Of a stretch of 64,000 nucleotides of DNA, positions 34,004-43,276 are shown in pieces. This DNA is from Polynucleobacter arcticus (GTDB lineage: Bacteria; Pseudomonadota; Gammaproteobacteria; Burkholderiales; Burkholderiaceae), in NCBI RefSeq assembly GCF_013307205.1, contig NZ_CP028940.1:1347702-1411701 (forward strand), written 5' to 3'. Within the stretch, counting starts at the first letter, position 1; every line of letters starts with the position of its first letter. The notes below the pieces were generated by a model, which was not told where the DNA came from, did no database searches, and worked only from the letters and a program-made list of their open reading frames with translations. A program made the translations under genes and the position numbers.

Positions 34004-35062
34004 TTATTTATTAACCTTGTTGTACCAAATTTCATGATGTTCTTTAGCCCAAGTTCCGTCTACGTAACCTGTCTTCATACCATCAAGAGAGCCTTGCATA
34101 CCGATCGAGCCGATATAAATATGACCCATCGCCATAGTTGTCATCAAGATGGAAGCTGAACTATGAATGATATTTGCTAACTGCATGGTTCCACGGATGT
34201 ATTGGATTTCCATGAAAGGAACAATCATGTCGAGCACAAAACCAGAAGCTGAAATCACCAAGCCAAGGAAAGTCATACCAAACCAAAACCAGATTTTCTC
34301 ACCGAAGTTAAAGAAGCCTGCAGGAGGATGCTTTCCGCCAAACATTCCGCCAAATGACTTAATCCAAGTCAGATCGCCTTCACCTGGGATATTTCTAGTT
34401 GCAAACAACAAGAAGAAAATCACTACGCTCAGAGTAAAGAGTGGGCCGGAGTAGTTATGAATATTTTTGCAAATGTTCAAGAAAGTACCGTAGGCGACAC
34501 CACCCATGAGTGGCATTGCAAAATACTTGCCGTACAAAATTAATAAGCCAGTGATTGCAAGGCCAATAAAACTAAAGGCCATCACCCAGTGGGTGAAGCG
34601 CTCAAAGCCATTAAACCGTTTGATCTTTTGACCAGACATTGGTGCATGTAGCTTAATTGGGCCTTTAATAATGAACAAAGCCGCAATACCAAAGAAAGCG
34701 AGAGCTAATAACCAGCCGCCGTAAACCGTAATGACACCATTACGAATAAAGCGCCACTGCTGTCCAGCACGCTGAATCAACACGCTGGCCTCTTTGTCTG
34801 GAATACTGACAGTGTTGTAAGGGTCGCTGTTAGCAGAATTCCAAAGGAACTTCTCGCCGACCTGTGGTGAATTCGCAGGTTGTGACTGAGCTTGAGTGCC
34901 ATTAGGAATGTTGCTAAGGTCCTTCGGATAGTCAATGCCACTTGGTGATGGCAATGGCGGCATTGGCGCGCGCTCTGCCATAGACACACCGCTAAGCAAA
35001 CTTAGCGATACGCCAAGGGCCAATACCCAAGAGCGACTAACACTAGAGAATGATCGATTCAT
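34004..35062 (-). CDS. fdhC: Formate dehydrogenase gamma subunit (cytochrome b)
   Basis: 352 aa. A signal-like N-terminus (WVLALGVSLSLLSGVSMA) and a roughly 80-residue periplasmic segment come before four main helices: about 113-133, 157-177, 205-222 and 247-267, with another near 288-305. Haem-b histidines are visible in FERFTHWVMAFSF, NICKNIHNYSGPL and ANIIHSSASILMTTMAMGHIYIG. It passes electrons from formate oxidation to the quinone pool. The extra N-terminal region is longer than E. coli FdnI, as is usual in this FDH subgroup. Confidence 0.9.
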   Translation of the reverse strand: MNRSFSSVSRSWVLALGVSLSLLSGVSMAERAPMPPLPSPSGIDYPKDLSNIPNGTQAQSQPANSPQVGEKFLWNSANSDPYNTVSIPDKEASVLIQRAGQQWRFIRNGVITVYGGWLLALAFFGIAALFIIKGPIKLHAPMSGQKIKRFNGFERFTHWVMAFSFIGLAITGLLILYGKYFAMPLMGGVAYGTFLNICKNIHNYSGPLFTLSVVIFFLLFATRNIPGEGDLTWIKSFGGMFGGKHPPAGFFNFGEKIWFWFGMTFLGLVISASGFVLDMIVPFMEIQYIRGTMQLANIIHSSASILMTTMAMGHIYIGSIGMQGSLDGMKTGYVDGTWAKEHHEIWYNKVNK

Positions 35063-35091
35063 ACAAATATCCTTAAACGTTTTCGTTTTAT

Positions 35092-35346
35092 TTATTGTTG
35101 TTTAACTGATGACTTAAAGCGTGAATACTCAGACTGATTCTGATTACGCTTATCAACCGATTCGGTCCAACTAGCCTGATTGCCCGGAGTCCAGCCTTTA
35201 GTCATGAAGCCGTTATCAGCCCCCATGTATGGTGCAACGTCTGGACGCTTTGCAGCCTTGGCTGCAATTTCAGGAGGCTCAGAGCAAGCAGCCAACATCG
35301 CGCCTGCAGCCAGACACAAACCAATGGTCTTCAAATTAAATCTCAT
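35092..35346 (-). CDS. Small lipoprotein within the fdh operon
   Basis: 84 aa. Lipoprotein signal GLCLAAGAMLAAC (lipobox LAAC, Cys21). The mature part is charged and without cysteines (PYMGADNGFMTKGWTPGNQ; a Ser/Lys-rich tail). Its start overlaps the stop of the beta-subunit gene by four bases (ATGA), so it is made with the enzyme. No family recognised. Possibly an assembly or anchoring factor at the outer face of the membrane; unproven. Confidence 0.7.
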   Translation of the reverse strand: MRFNLKTIGLCLAAGAMLAACSEPPEIAAKAAKRPDVAPYMGADNGFMTKGWTPGNQASWTESVDKRNQNQSEYSRFKSSVKQQ

Positions 35347-36002
35347 GATTTTGCTCCTGGGATTTTGTCAGCAGGTGTTGGTTTTGGCGCAGGTGAATCC
35401 ATTGGGCCGTAAGCAGTTGACCAACCGAAAATATCTCTACTTGGATATCTACCGTTCGCTTCGCGGATGGATACGCGTTTTTCATAGATGGATGAGATCA
35501 CATCGCCGTCTCCACCAATCAAAGCTTTCGTAGAACACATCTCAGCACATAAAGGCAACTTACCTTCTGCTAAACGATTGCGACCATATTTCTCGAATTC
35601 AGCAACGCTACCATTGGCTTCAGGTCCACCACTACAGAATGTGCACTTGTCCATCTTGCTGCGCACACCAAAGGCACCTGAACTCAAGAACTGAGGAGCG
35701 CCAAATGGGCAAGCAAAAGAACAGTAACCACAACCGATACAGATGTCTTTGTCATGCAAAACAACACCTTCATCAGTGCGATAGAAGCAGTCGACTGGAC
35801 ATACAGCCATACAAGGTGCATCTGAACAATGCATACAGGCTACAGAGATTGATTTCTCTTTACCAATAATTCCATCATTCACAGTAACCACACGGCGACG
35901 ATTAACGCCCCAAGGTACCTCATTATCATTTTTACAAGCTGTCACACAGCCATTGCACTCGATGCAACGCTCTGTATCACAAATAAATTTCATTCTTGCC
36001 AT
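35343..36002 (-). CDS. fdhB: Formate dehydrogenase beta subunit (4Fe-4S)
   Basis: 219 aa ferredoxin-type subunit. Four cysteine groups: CDTERCIECNGCVTACK, CMHCSDAPCMAVCPVDC, CIGCGYCSFACPFG, and CTFCSGG with CAEMCSTKA, for four 4Fe-4S clusters. There is no C-terminal transmembrane anchor, unlike E. coli FdnH, fitting the FDH3-type. It wires the alpha-subunit active site to the cytochrome b subunit. No signal peptide of its own; it should be exported by hitch-hiking with the TAT-targeted alpha subunit. Confidence 0.93.
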   Translation of the reverse strand: MARMKFICDTERCIECNGCVTACKNDNEVPWGVNRRRVVTVNDGIIGKEKSISVACMHCSDAPCMAVCPVDCFYRTDEGVVLHDKDICIGCGYCSFACPFGAPQFLSSGAFGVRSKMDKCTFCSGGPEANGSVAEFEKYGRNRLAEGKLPLCAEMCSTKALIGGDGDVISSIYEKRVSIREANGRYPSRDIFGWSTAYGPMDSPAPKPTPADKIPGAKS

Positions 36003-36029
36003 TGTGTTCTCCTGACTTTATTTTTTAAC

Positions 36030-39014
36030 TTAGGCAAATTTTTCGATTTGGCACATGGTGGTTTTGGTCTCTTGCATCATCGTCACTTGGTCATATCCAT
36101 AAGTGGTTGCGGTGTTAACCGACTCACCCAGAACGATTGGTGACGCACCTTCTGGATAGTACTTACGCAAGTCAGCGCCTTGCCACCAACCAGAGAAGTG
36201 GAACGGTACAAAAGCGGTTCCTTGATCAACGCGCTCTGTAACCATCGCGCGAACTTTGATCTTGGCACCTGTTGGTGATTTAACCCAAACATAATCCCAA
36301 TTTTTGATGCCACGAGCTTGAGCAGCTTTTGGATTAATTTCCACAAAGTTCTCTTGCTGTAGCTCAGCCAACCAAGGATTAGAACGGGTTTCCTCACCAC
36401 CACCCTCATACTCAACCAAACGACCTGAAGTCAGAATGATTGGGAATTTCTCATAAAACTTCTCATTCAAGTTCTGATCTTGCAGAGTCTTGTAAAGAGT
36501 TGGCAAGCGCCAGAAATTCTTCTTATCCGCAGATGTTGGGTATTTGCGCATCATTGGCTCGTTAGTACTATACAAAGCCTCGCGGTGAACTGGGATCGGA
36601 TCAGGGAAGTTCCAAACTACTGCACGCGCTTTTGCGTTACCAAATGGATGGCAGCCGTTTTTCATGACAACGCGCTGAATACCACCTGACAAGTCAGTCT
36701 TCCAGTTCTTACCTTCAGCAGCTTTTTGCTCATCTTCAGTCAACTGATTCCACCAACCAAGCTTCTTGACCATGACGTGGTCAAACTCAGGGTAACCCGT
36801 CTTGATTGCAGAGCCCTTGGAATAAGAACCATCTTCAGCCAATAAAGTCTTGCCATCCTTCTCAACACCAAAGTTAGCGCGGAAGTTACCACCACCCTCC
36901 ATGACAGACTTACTGGTGTCATACAGATTTGGTGAGCCTGGGTGCTTAATAGCTGCCGTGCCGTAGCAAGGCCAAGGCAATCCGTAGTAATCACCTGTTG
37001 TGTCGTAGCCGGTTACCGGATCAACACCACCTCTAGATTTCAATGTCTTCGGATCAAAAGTGCCAGCCATTCTCATGTGCGCTTTGATACGCTCAGGAGT
37101 TTGTCCTGTGTAACCAATTGTCCAGCAAGAGCGGTTGATTTCCCTAAGGATGTCTTCGATTAGCGGCTCTTTCCATTGCTTACCAGCAAACTTGGAGCTC
37201 TGCATCTTGAAATTCTTGGACAGCTCTTGACCGAAACCAAGGCGATCGGCAAAAGCTTGCATGATCACGTGGTCAGGAACAGATTCAAACAATGGATCTA
37301 TGACTTTCTCGCGCCACTGAATCGAACGGTTCGATGCTGTAGCAGTTCCGTTTGTTTCAAACTGAGTTGTAGCCGGGAGCAAATAAACATTGCGGTTTTT
37401 ATTAACAGTATTGCTTTCTGCAGGAGGCATTGCAGCCATCGCAGCTACTGCTGTTGGATATGGATCTACTACAACGAGTAAATCTAATTTATCCATCGCG
37501 CGCTTCATATCTAAGCCGCGAGTTTGGGAGTTGGCTGCGTGACCCCAGAAGAACAAACCTTTTACATTGGTTTGCTGATCAATCATGTCATTCTTTTCCA
37601 ACACCGCATCAACCCAACGAGAAACGGTAGTACCTGACTTCTCCATCATGTCTGGTGCGTAGCGACCTTTGATCCACTCGTAATCAACATCCCAAACAGT
37701 GGCAAAGTGCTTCCATGAACCCGCTGCAAGGCCGTAGTAGCCAGGCAATGAATCTGGGTTAGGACCTACGTCAGTAGCACCTTGAACGTTACAGTGGCCA
37801 CGGAAAATGTTTGTTCCGCCGCCAGACTTACCAATGTTACCTAATGCCAATTGCAAAATACAGGAGGCGCGCACCATGGCATTACCAATGGTGTGCTGAG
37901 TTTGACCCATACACCAAACAACAGTGCTCGGGCGATTCTTAGCCATCGTTTCGGCCACTTTATATACTTCCGCTTCTGGGACGCCGCAAGCCTCTTCAAC
38001 ATTCTTTGGGGTCCACTTTTCCATCACTTCTTTGCGGATCTCGTCCATACCGTAGACACGGTCATTGATGTACTTTTTATCTTCCCAGCCGTTATTGAAA
38101 ATATGGTACAGGACACCAAAGACGAAAGGAATATCTGTACCTGAACGAATACGTACGTATTGATCAGACTTAGCAGCTGTTCTTGTGTAGCGGGGATCAA
38201 CTACGATAACCTTACAGCCATTTTCCTTTGCATTGAGCAAGCTCAACATCGATACCGGATGAGCCTCAGCTGCGTTGGAGCCGATGTACATGGCAGCCTT
38301 GGAGTTCATCATATCGTTGTAGCTATTGGTCATTGCACCATAGCCCCAGGTGTTAGCAACACCGGCAACTGTGGTTGAGTGACAAATACGAGCCTGGTGG
38401 TCTGTGTTATTCGTTCCGAAGAAGGAAACCCACTTACGCAACAAATAAGCCTGCTCGTTACTCTGCTTAGAGGAGCCGATAAAGAACAATGAATCAGGAC
38501 TGTATTTTGTGCGGAGATCTTTCATCTGCGCAGTAATTTCAGTTAAAGCCTGATCCCAAGAAATCTTTTGATACTTGCCATCAACCAGCTTCATTGGATA
38601 GCGGAGGCGGAATTCACCATGGCCGTGCTCACGCAATGAAGCACCCTTGGCGCAATAAGCACCCATGTTGATCGGGGAATCAAAAGCGGAGTCTTGACGA
38701 ACCCAAACACCATTCTCAACAGTGGCGTCGGTTGAACAACCTACTGAACAGTGGGAACAAACTGTTCTCTTGACTTCAATCTTACCTTTACCATCCAACA
38801 TCGCTCTATTTGGCTCAGCAATGGCTTTTTGAACGAAATTAAGCTGACTAGCGGCAATTCCTGCTCCAACACCAACACCAGAGCGTTTCAAAAAGGTTCG
38901 ACGATCCATCGTTGGCACCGCAGATTGGAGTCCGCGTGAAAGGCTGCCGATGAGGCGTGATGCAGGCGTAGAACGACTGCTTTGTGAGGTACTAGGTTTA
39001 CGAGTCAGACTCAT
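36030..39014 (-). CDS. fdhA: Formate dehydrogenase catalytic alpha subunit (Mo/W-bisPGD)
   Basis: 994 aa. A TAT leader (DRRTFLKRSGVGVGAGIAA, RR at 38-39) starts unusually far from the N-terminus, after about 35 Ser/Arg-rich residues. The 4Fe-4S cluster is held by Cys86, 89, 93 and 121 (RTVCSHCSVGCST, GAYCAKGAS). The metal ligand is a plain cysteine, Cys211, in DHQARICHSTTVAG, where E. coli FdnG has selenocysteine. Two cofactor-binding regions follow. It oxidises formate to CO2 on the periplasmic side. A polyferredoxin/chaperone block and TAT protein lie upstream. Confidence 0.95.
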   Translation of the reverse strand: MSLTRKPSTSQSSRSTPASRLIGSLSRGLQSAVPTMDRRTFLKRSGVGVGAGIAASQLNFVQKAIAEPNRAMLDGKGKIEVKRTVCSHCSVGCSTDATVENGVWVRQDSAFDSPINMGAYCAKGASLREHGHGEFRLRYPMKLVDGKYQKISWDQALTEITAQMKDLRTKYSPDSLFFIGSSKQSNEQAYLLRKWVSFFGTNNTDHQARICHSTTVAGVANTWGYGAMTNSYNDMMNSKAAMYIGSNAAEAHPVSMLSLLNAKENGCKVIVVDPRYTRTAAKSDQYVRIRSGTDIPFVFGVLYHIFNNGWEDKKYINDRVYGMDEIRKEVMEKWTPKNVEEACGVPEAEVYKVAETMAKNRPSTVVWCMGQTQHTIGNAMVRASCILQLALGNIGKSGGGTNIFRGHCNVQGATDVGPNPDSLPGYYGLAAGSWKHFATVWDVDYEWIKGRYAPDMMEKSGTTVSRWVDAVLEKNDMIDQQTNVKGLFFWGHAANSQTRGLDMKRAMDKLDLLVVVDPYPTAVAAMAAMPPAESNTVNKNRNVYLLPATTQFETNGTATASNRSIQWREKVIDPLFESVPDHVIMQAFADRLGFGQELSKNFKMQSSKFAGKQWKEPLIEDILREINRSCWTIGYTGQTPERIKAHMRMAGTFDPKTLKSRGGVDPVTGYDTTGDYYGLPWPCYGTAAIKHPGSPNLYDTSKSVMEGGGNFRANFGVEKDGKTLLAEDGSYSKGSAIKTGYPEFDHVMVKKLGWWNQLTEDEQKAAEGKNWKTDLSGGIQRVVMKNGCHPFGNAKARAVVWNFPDPIPVHREALYSTNEPMMRKYPTSADKKNFWRLPTLYKTLQDQNLNEKFYEKFPIILTSGRLVEYEGGGEETRSNPWLAELQQENFVEINPKAAQARGIKNWDYVWVKSPTGAKIKVRAMVTERVDQGTAFVPFHFSGWWQGADLRKYYPEGASPIVLGESVNTATTYGYDQVTMMQETKTTMCQIEKFA

Positions 39015-39074
39015 ATGTTGTTCCTGAGAAATGTTTTTTTAATTATTTGGAAATGACTAGATCTACAACTTGGT

Positions 39075-39296
39075 TTAAAGCATGGTGGTTTCGTAATACT
39101 TGCGAATGTGTGCAGACAAGTGATAACCCTCATCTTTCGCTTTGACTGTGCTTCCAACTTCTTGAATTACCGCTTTGCCAATGCTGGTTTGGGAGGCTAC
39201 CGCTACAGCGCCAACAGCAGCGCCTGCTCCAATGAAAAACTTTCTGCGAGCTGGCTTATTTTCTTCAGCAACTGCAGTAGTGGATTTAGTGTTCAT
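39075..39296 (-). CDS. Formate dehydrogenase-region TAT-signal small protein
   Basis: 73 aa. A twin-arginine-like leader ARRKFFIGAGAAVGAVAVA (about 16-34) is followed by a short tail (LSAHIRKYYETTML). This matches the TIGR02811 pattern of small TAT-targeted proteins encoded next to formate dehydrogenase. It is the first gene of the structural operon, 60 bases before fdhA, and about 130 bases downstream of the chaperone gene. Role unknown; possibly an assembly partner. Confidence 0.85.
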   Translation of the reverse strand: MNTKSTTAVAEENKPARRKFFIGAGAAVGAVAVASQTSIGKAVIQEVGSTVKAKDEGYHLSAHIRKYYETTML

Positions 39297-39390
39297 TGAA
39301 TATTCCTATTAAGTACGAATTTATTTGCTGATAGTTTAATTGGTAATTGCATTTTTGACATATTTGTTACAGAAAAATTTACTAGGTACA

Positions 39391-39426
39391 AATACCAATA
39401 CCAATACTTTTTATATTGCAATGCAA
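39391..39426. promoter_or_regulatory. Hexamer repeats and palindrome upstream of the fdh structural operon
   Basis: In the 132-base gap before the TAT-protein gene there are three tandem hexamers, AATACC, AATACC, AATACT (39391-39408), and a perfect palindrome TTGCA-A-TGCAA (39416-39426) next to the chaperone stop. They are placed where a regulator of the fdh operon (minus strand) could bind. The regulator is not known. Confidence 0.4.
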
Positions 39427-39428
39427 CA

Positions 39429-40073
39429 TTAAATCATGTCAAAACTTTGGCCTTCGATATCCAAAAACTCCCGCGTAAGCGCCCCCACCGATTGATACAG
39501 ACGCATCTCTGGAATATCGTCGATGGCATCGCATAAATCTCCATACCATGGTCGAATGTGGTCATTGAAAAAGACTCTTTCATTGGTGAGATTAGAGACC
39601 TCTACATCATCACCTGCGATGAGATAGCGCATCACTTCACAAACTGCAGAAATATGGTCCTCGGTTTCTGAAATCTCTTCTGCGGACTCCAAACCAAAGG
39701 CATCTAAGGCGCGACGAATTTCTACCAATGGCCGCTCATTCAAGTAGCCGGCCATATAGAAAGAGCCATTGAGAATAATATTGGGCCTGCCAACGCTGAT
39801 GAAATTGAGATCAAACTCATCTTGCCAAGCTTTGGCAGGGTTGGATTTAGCCAACTCCACCACGGTATGCCAAACTTTGCCCAGGGGTGCGTCTTCAGCC
39901 TGAACTTCCTGACCGTCTGGGATGGAAGCGGCTATTTGATCCAATAACTCTTGATCAGGCGCCTCATGAAAGAGTCTAGCGATCAAGCCGTATAAATCAG
40001 CCCGCGCCAAATCCTCTGGCAAACCCACATCACCTACCTCTGTCGAGGGCGTTTCTTTCATTGTTTCACTCAT
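39429..40073 (-). CDS. TorD/DmsD-family chaperone for formate dehydrogenase
   Basis: 214 aa from the ATG at 40073, which overlaps the upstream stop (ATGA); the open frame extends 11 residues further but into the previous gene. All-helical with the family's LYGLIARLFHEAPDQELLDQI start, the DEFDLNFISVG segment and the late PEMRLYQSVGALTREFLDIE. TorD-like proteins bind the TAT leader of molybdoenzymes until cofactor insertion is done. Located directly upstream of the structural operon. Cytosolic. Confidence 0.88.
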   Translation of the reverse strand: MSETMKETPSTEVGDVGLPEDLARADLYGLIARLFHEAPDQELLDQIAASIPDGQEVQAEDAPLGKVWHTVVELAKSNPAKAWQDEFDLNFISVGRPNIILNGSFYMAGYLNERPLVEIRRALDAFGLESAEEISETEDHISAVCEVMRYLIAGDDVEVSNLTNERVFFNDHIRPWYGDLCDAIDDIPEMRLYQSVGALTREFLDIEGQSFDMI

Positions 40074-42160
40074 AATTGTTTGTTCACCATATCTACAACA
40101 CGACAATCACTGCACATCTTGAGTCTTTCTAGGGCCGCTCCAGCAAATGCTTCATGAACACCCAGCTTAATTAGCATCAAGTCCACCATCTTCGCGGTAC
40201 CGAACACCTTGCCACAGCTAATGCAATGAAAAGGCTTGGTCTCGTTCAGCTCTACTCTCTCCTTGCGCTTCTCAACTGTCTGTAAGCGGGGGGCTAAAGC
40301 TAAGGCTTGCTCTGGGCAAGTTTGGACACAAATGCCGCATTGGACACACTGCTTTTCAATAAAGGAAAGTTTGGGTTCATCCAAGTTATCCAGCAAGGCC
40401 CCTTCAGGACAGCTGCCCACACAAGACATACACAGCGTGCAGGCGTCCTGATTGATATTGAGGCCACCCAAGAAGGAGGACTTCGGCAAAGCAGCTCCGC
40501 CCGCCGGCAAAGCCATTTTGGCCTGCTTTTGTAAATGCTCTATTACAGTCTCAATGGTTTCGCGTTTTTGATTGCTCAAACCAAAGGTAGCTGGGGAGCA
40601 GATAGCAGATAAGGCGCCACGCTGACGAAGTTTACCCATCGCTGTCGAGGCTGCCTGCAGATCACTCGAAGACTCAAGTTGTATTAGCGACAGTCTGGCA
40701 TCAAATCCATAAACAGCCAAAATGGCATTACCTAAATCCACTTGAGTTTCTAGCGCGGTACGATAGCTCGGATCCTCATCTCCGGTTAATAGCAGAATCA
40801 CTTCGCCAAAACCATAGCTCAATGCACCAAGCCATAAATCTAAACCGGTAGAGGCAATGTGTTCAATACCGTAAGGCAATACAGAGGATGGTAAGCCTTC
40901 AAACTGTTTTGGCCTTAAGTGAGCAGATCGCCCAAGAGAATCCAGTAGCTGAGTTCCCGCATTGAGCGTATGCAACAACAATGCTGGCGCAGAGGACTGC
41001 TTGGCTTTAGCGCTCTCCGCAATAAATACATTAGCCAAAGTTTTAATTTCTTTACCCTGGTGCGGCACGCTTGGATAGTTATAGCGCATTGCACCAGAGG
41101 GGCAGACTGTCGAACAAGCTCCACAACCCATGCAGAGATTGGGATTCACCTCAACAGTACCTTGTCCATTCTTGAACAAGGAGGATATGGCGCCGGTAGA
41201 GCACACATCGATACAAGCATTGCACCCGACTTTGCCGTTACGGCCATGGGCACAAACCTTCTCGTTATAAGCAAAGTATTTAGGCTTCTCAAACTCGCCA
41301 ACTAATCCGAGTAATTGATTTGCCACTAAAGACTGTTCGAACGGATCCTGACCTGGGGCAAAGTAGCCTTGCGGAGTCTGACTCATCCGCATCTGAGGAT
41401 CTGCACGTAAATCCATAATCAAGTCGAACTCAGAACTGCGCTGACGCTCTACTCGATCAAAATTGATAGCACCAATACCGGCACAGGCTGTAATGCAATC
41501 GCGATTGGATTTACATTTATCTAAATCGATTTGGAAAGAGTCATCAATGGCGCCTTCTGGACAAACCTCAACACATGCGCCACAACGAGTACACATTTCC
41601 GGATCAATTGGGTTTTGCAGATTCCAGTCAACACTAAAGTGGCCAAGATAACCATCTAGCTTAGTCACTTCACCTGTATAAACCGGGAAATTTCTAGCGA
41701 TCGGTAATGCGCCTGGCTCGGTACACAGCACCGAGACGTCAAGAGAATCGCTGAGCTTTTCGGCCCAAGGCAAAGCTTGTTTTCCAGCCCCAACAATGAG
41801 CAAGCGCCCCTGACTTTCATAATTCACTATTGGGACAGGCTCGGCTTCCGGCATATCCGCTAAGGCAAGTAAAGCCGCAATCTTGGGTCCAGAAGTTTTA
41901 GCTTCCTGAGTCCAGCCAGCTACTTCACGAATATTGACAAAGCGTAACGGTGCTACCAAAGGCTTCTCTGATTGCTCTGCTAACTCATTAAATAAGGCGC
42001 CCTCTTGGGTACAGGCAATAACGATGGAGTCGTTGCCATTCATGGCCTGCATGGCGAGACCGACTTCTTGCCTACATAAAGAAGTGTGTACCTTTACGCC
42101 CAATGTCTTGGCATCTAAAGACATGGTTCCATTGCAATTACAAACTAATTTTTGACTCAT
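40070..42160 (-). CDS. Polyferredoxin-type 4Fe-4S protein of the fdh locus
   Basis: 696 aa. Full four-cysteine groups at CTRCGACVEVCPEGA, CKSNRDCITACAG, CMGCGACSTVCPSGA, CTLCMSCVGSCPEGA and CVQCGICVQTCPEQA, plus CNACIDVCSTGA and a C-terminal CISCGKVFG...CSDC pair, so at least five or six clusters. A Rossmann-like segment (GRLLIVGAGKQALPW) is near residue 130. It has no signal peptide and is probably cytosolic. Similar proteins are coded with FDH-N3-type operons in Shewanella and Burkholderia; their exact role (electron supply or maturation) is not settled. Confidence 0.85.
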   Translation of the reverse strand: MSQKLVCNCNGTMSLDAKTLGVKVHTSLCRQEVGLAMQAMNGNDSIVIACTQEGALFNELAEQSEKPLVAPLRFVNIREVAGWTQEAKTSGPKIAALLALADMPEAEPVPIVNYESQGRLLIVGAGKQALPWAEKLSDSLDVSVLCTEPGALPIARNFPVYTGEVTKLDGYLGHFSVDWNLQNPIDPEMCTRCGACVEVCPEGAIDDSFQIDLDKCKSNRDCITACAGIGAINFDRVERQRSSEFDLIMDLRADPQMRMSQTPQGYFAPGQDPFEQSLVANQLLGLVGEFEKPKYFAYNEKVCAHGRNGKVGCNACIDVCSTGAISSLFKNGQGTVEVNPNLCMGCGACSTVCPSGAMRYNYPSVPHQGKEIKTLANVFIAESAKAKQSSAPALLLHTLNAGTQLLDSLGRSAHLRPKQFEGLPSSVLPYGIEHIASTGLDLWLGALSYGFGEVILLLTGDEDPSYRTALETQVDLGNAILAVYGFDARLSLIQLESSSDLQAASTAMGKLRQRGALSAICSPATFGLSNQKRETIETVIEHLQKQAKMALPAGGAALPKSSFLGGLNINQDACTLCMSCVGSCPEGALLDNLDEPKLSFIEKQCVQCGICVQTCPEQALALAPRLQTVEKRKERVELNETKPFHCISCGKVFGTAKMVDLMLIKLGVHEAFAGAALERLKMCSDCRVVDMVNKQL

Positions 42161-42170
42161 CGATTTCTTC

Positions 42171-42731
42171 TTAACTGGTTTTTTTATCCACGGACAAAGG
42201 GTCTTGATCCCCTGCTTCCTGAATAGGTATAGGTGTGGATGTTAAATCAGTCTGAACGGGAGCTGGCAAAGTTGGCTCTTTTGATGCTGAAATATCGGTA
42301 CTGGCAATGGTATTAGCCTCAGGTTCATCAACATTGTCCTTGCGGAAGATATTGAGCATATCGGACTGAACCATGCGCTTGAGCATCTCCAGGGGTATGG
42401 GATCGGGCTTTGAGTAGTCATCAATGTAAATGTCCAAGCCATCCATGATGTTGAAGTGCGGATCTGAAAACATCTTCTTCATTGCGGCTTGCTGTACAGC
42501 CGGATCAACTCCGGGCTGCATAAAGGCTGAGAAGTCTGGTGCAAAGCGATCTATCTTCTCCACATCATCCAAAGTCATCGTCGGGAGAGCATCTTGAACA
42601 TCTTCAGCCGGGACTTTGACTTCAGCGTCACTTACTAAAGCTTGCTTAGTCGGCTCAACTAATTTTTTCTCAGGCTCAAGCTGCTCCCCAGCCTTGCGAC
42701 GTGACCAACGGTCTAAAAAACCTCCAGCCAT
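42171..42731 (-). CDS. DUF3306 protein
   Basis: 186 aa. The opening FLDRWSRRKAGEQLEPEK and the central DRFAPDFSAFMQPGVDPAVQQAAMKKMFSDPHF region are typical of DUF3306, a family found in formate dehydrogenase clusters. The C-terminal half is acidic and low-complexity. Its stop is just ten bases before the polyferredoxin gene, and it overlaps DUF3305 by one base. Function unknown; no membrane segment. Confidence 0.85.
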   Translation of the reverse strand: MAGGFLDRWSRRKAGEQLEPEKKLVEPTKQALVSDAEVKVPAEDVQDALPTMTLDDVEKIDRFAPDFSAFMQPGVDPAVQQAAMKKMFSDPHFNIMDGLDIYIDDYSKPDPIPLEMLKRMVQSDMLNIFRKDNVDEPEANTIASTDISASKEPTLPAPVQTDLTSTPIPIQEAGDQDPLSVDKKTS

Positions 42732-43270
42732 CAGTCCTCCGTTGGGCGATTTGCGCCCTTAAATGATTCGGGGCGATGGCGCTTTTTTGGCTCCGGACGG
42801 TAATGCTCGTTCACGTACTCCTGCAACCAGGAGGCATGCTCCGTCGTTAAGAGAACGCTATCAACCGACTCGCCACCATCCAATAAGCGCCCTGCTTCGT
42901 TATAGCTGACACTAATACGGTGTGGAACGGCCATCGTCGTTTCAGATTTTGCTAGCTCAATAGACTGTGCATCAATATAGCGCTCGACATCCTCCTCCAA
43001 GCGCCACATCACAAACCACGCGGGGAGCGTCGCGGACAAGTTGAGGTAATACCCTTCAGCTTCATCTGGAAAGAGATTGAGCTCATAACCAGTAAATAGC
43101 CAGGATTCACCCTGTTCATCGCGCCCTAGAAACTGCCCAGCGATTTTGTTGGCTGGGATAGATGTGCTGGTGAATTGGCCAAAATCAGGCAATATCTCCG
43201 TGGGAGCCCACCGAAATGAGATCCACGGATTATCGACAAACTGCTTACGCATGATCACAGCAAAACGCAT
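42731..43270 (-). CDS. DUF3305 protein
   Basis: 179 aa. Phrases such as DNPWISFRWAPTEILPDF, LFPDEAEGYYLNLSATLPAW and VDSVLLTTEHASWLQEYV match DUF3305, which co-occurs with DUF3306 in fdh loci. Soluble, no signal peptide. One-base overlap with DUF3306 and six bases after the Mrp gene, so all five accessory genes form a transcription unit. Function unknown. Confidence 0.85.
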   Translation of the reverse strand: MRFAVIMRKQFVDNPWISFRWAPTEILPDFGQFTSTSIPANKIAGQFLGRDEQGESWLFTGYELNLFPDEAEGYYLNLSATLPAWFVMWRLEEDVERYIDAQSIELAKSETTMAVPHRISVSYNEAGRLLDGGESVDSVLLTTEHASWLQEYVNEHYRPEPKKRHRPESFKGANRPTED

Positions 43271-43276
43271 AAGGCC

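Noticed and set aside
36083..38378. Several open frames antisense to or in other frames of fdhA (up to about 110 aa).
   Set aside because: They are shadows of the 994-codon catalytic subunit.
38380..38390. Selenocysteine at the FDH metal ligand.
   Set aside because: The codon for residue 211 reads as Cys (context DHQARICHSTT), so no Sec recoding is needed.
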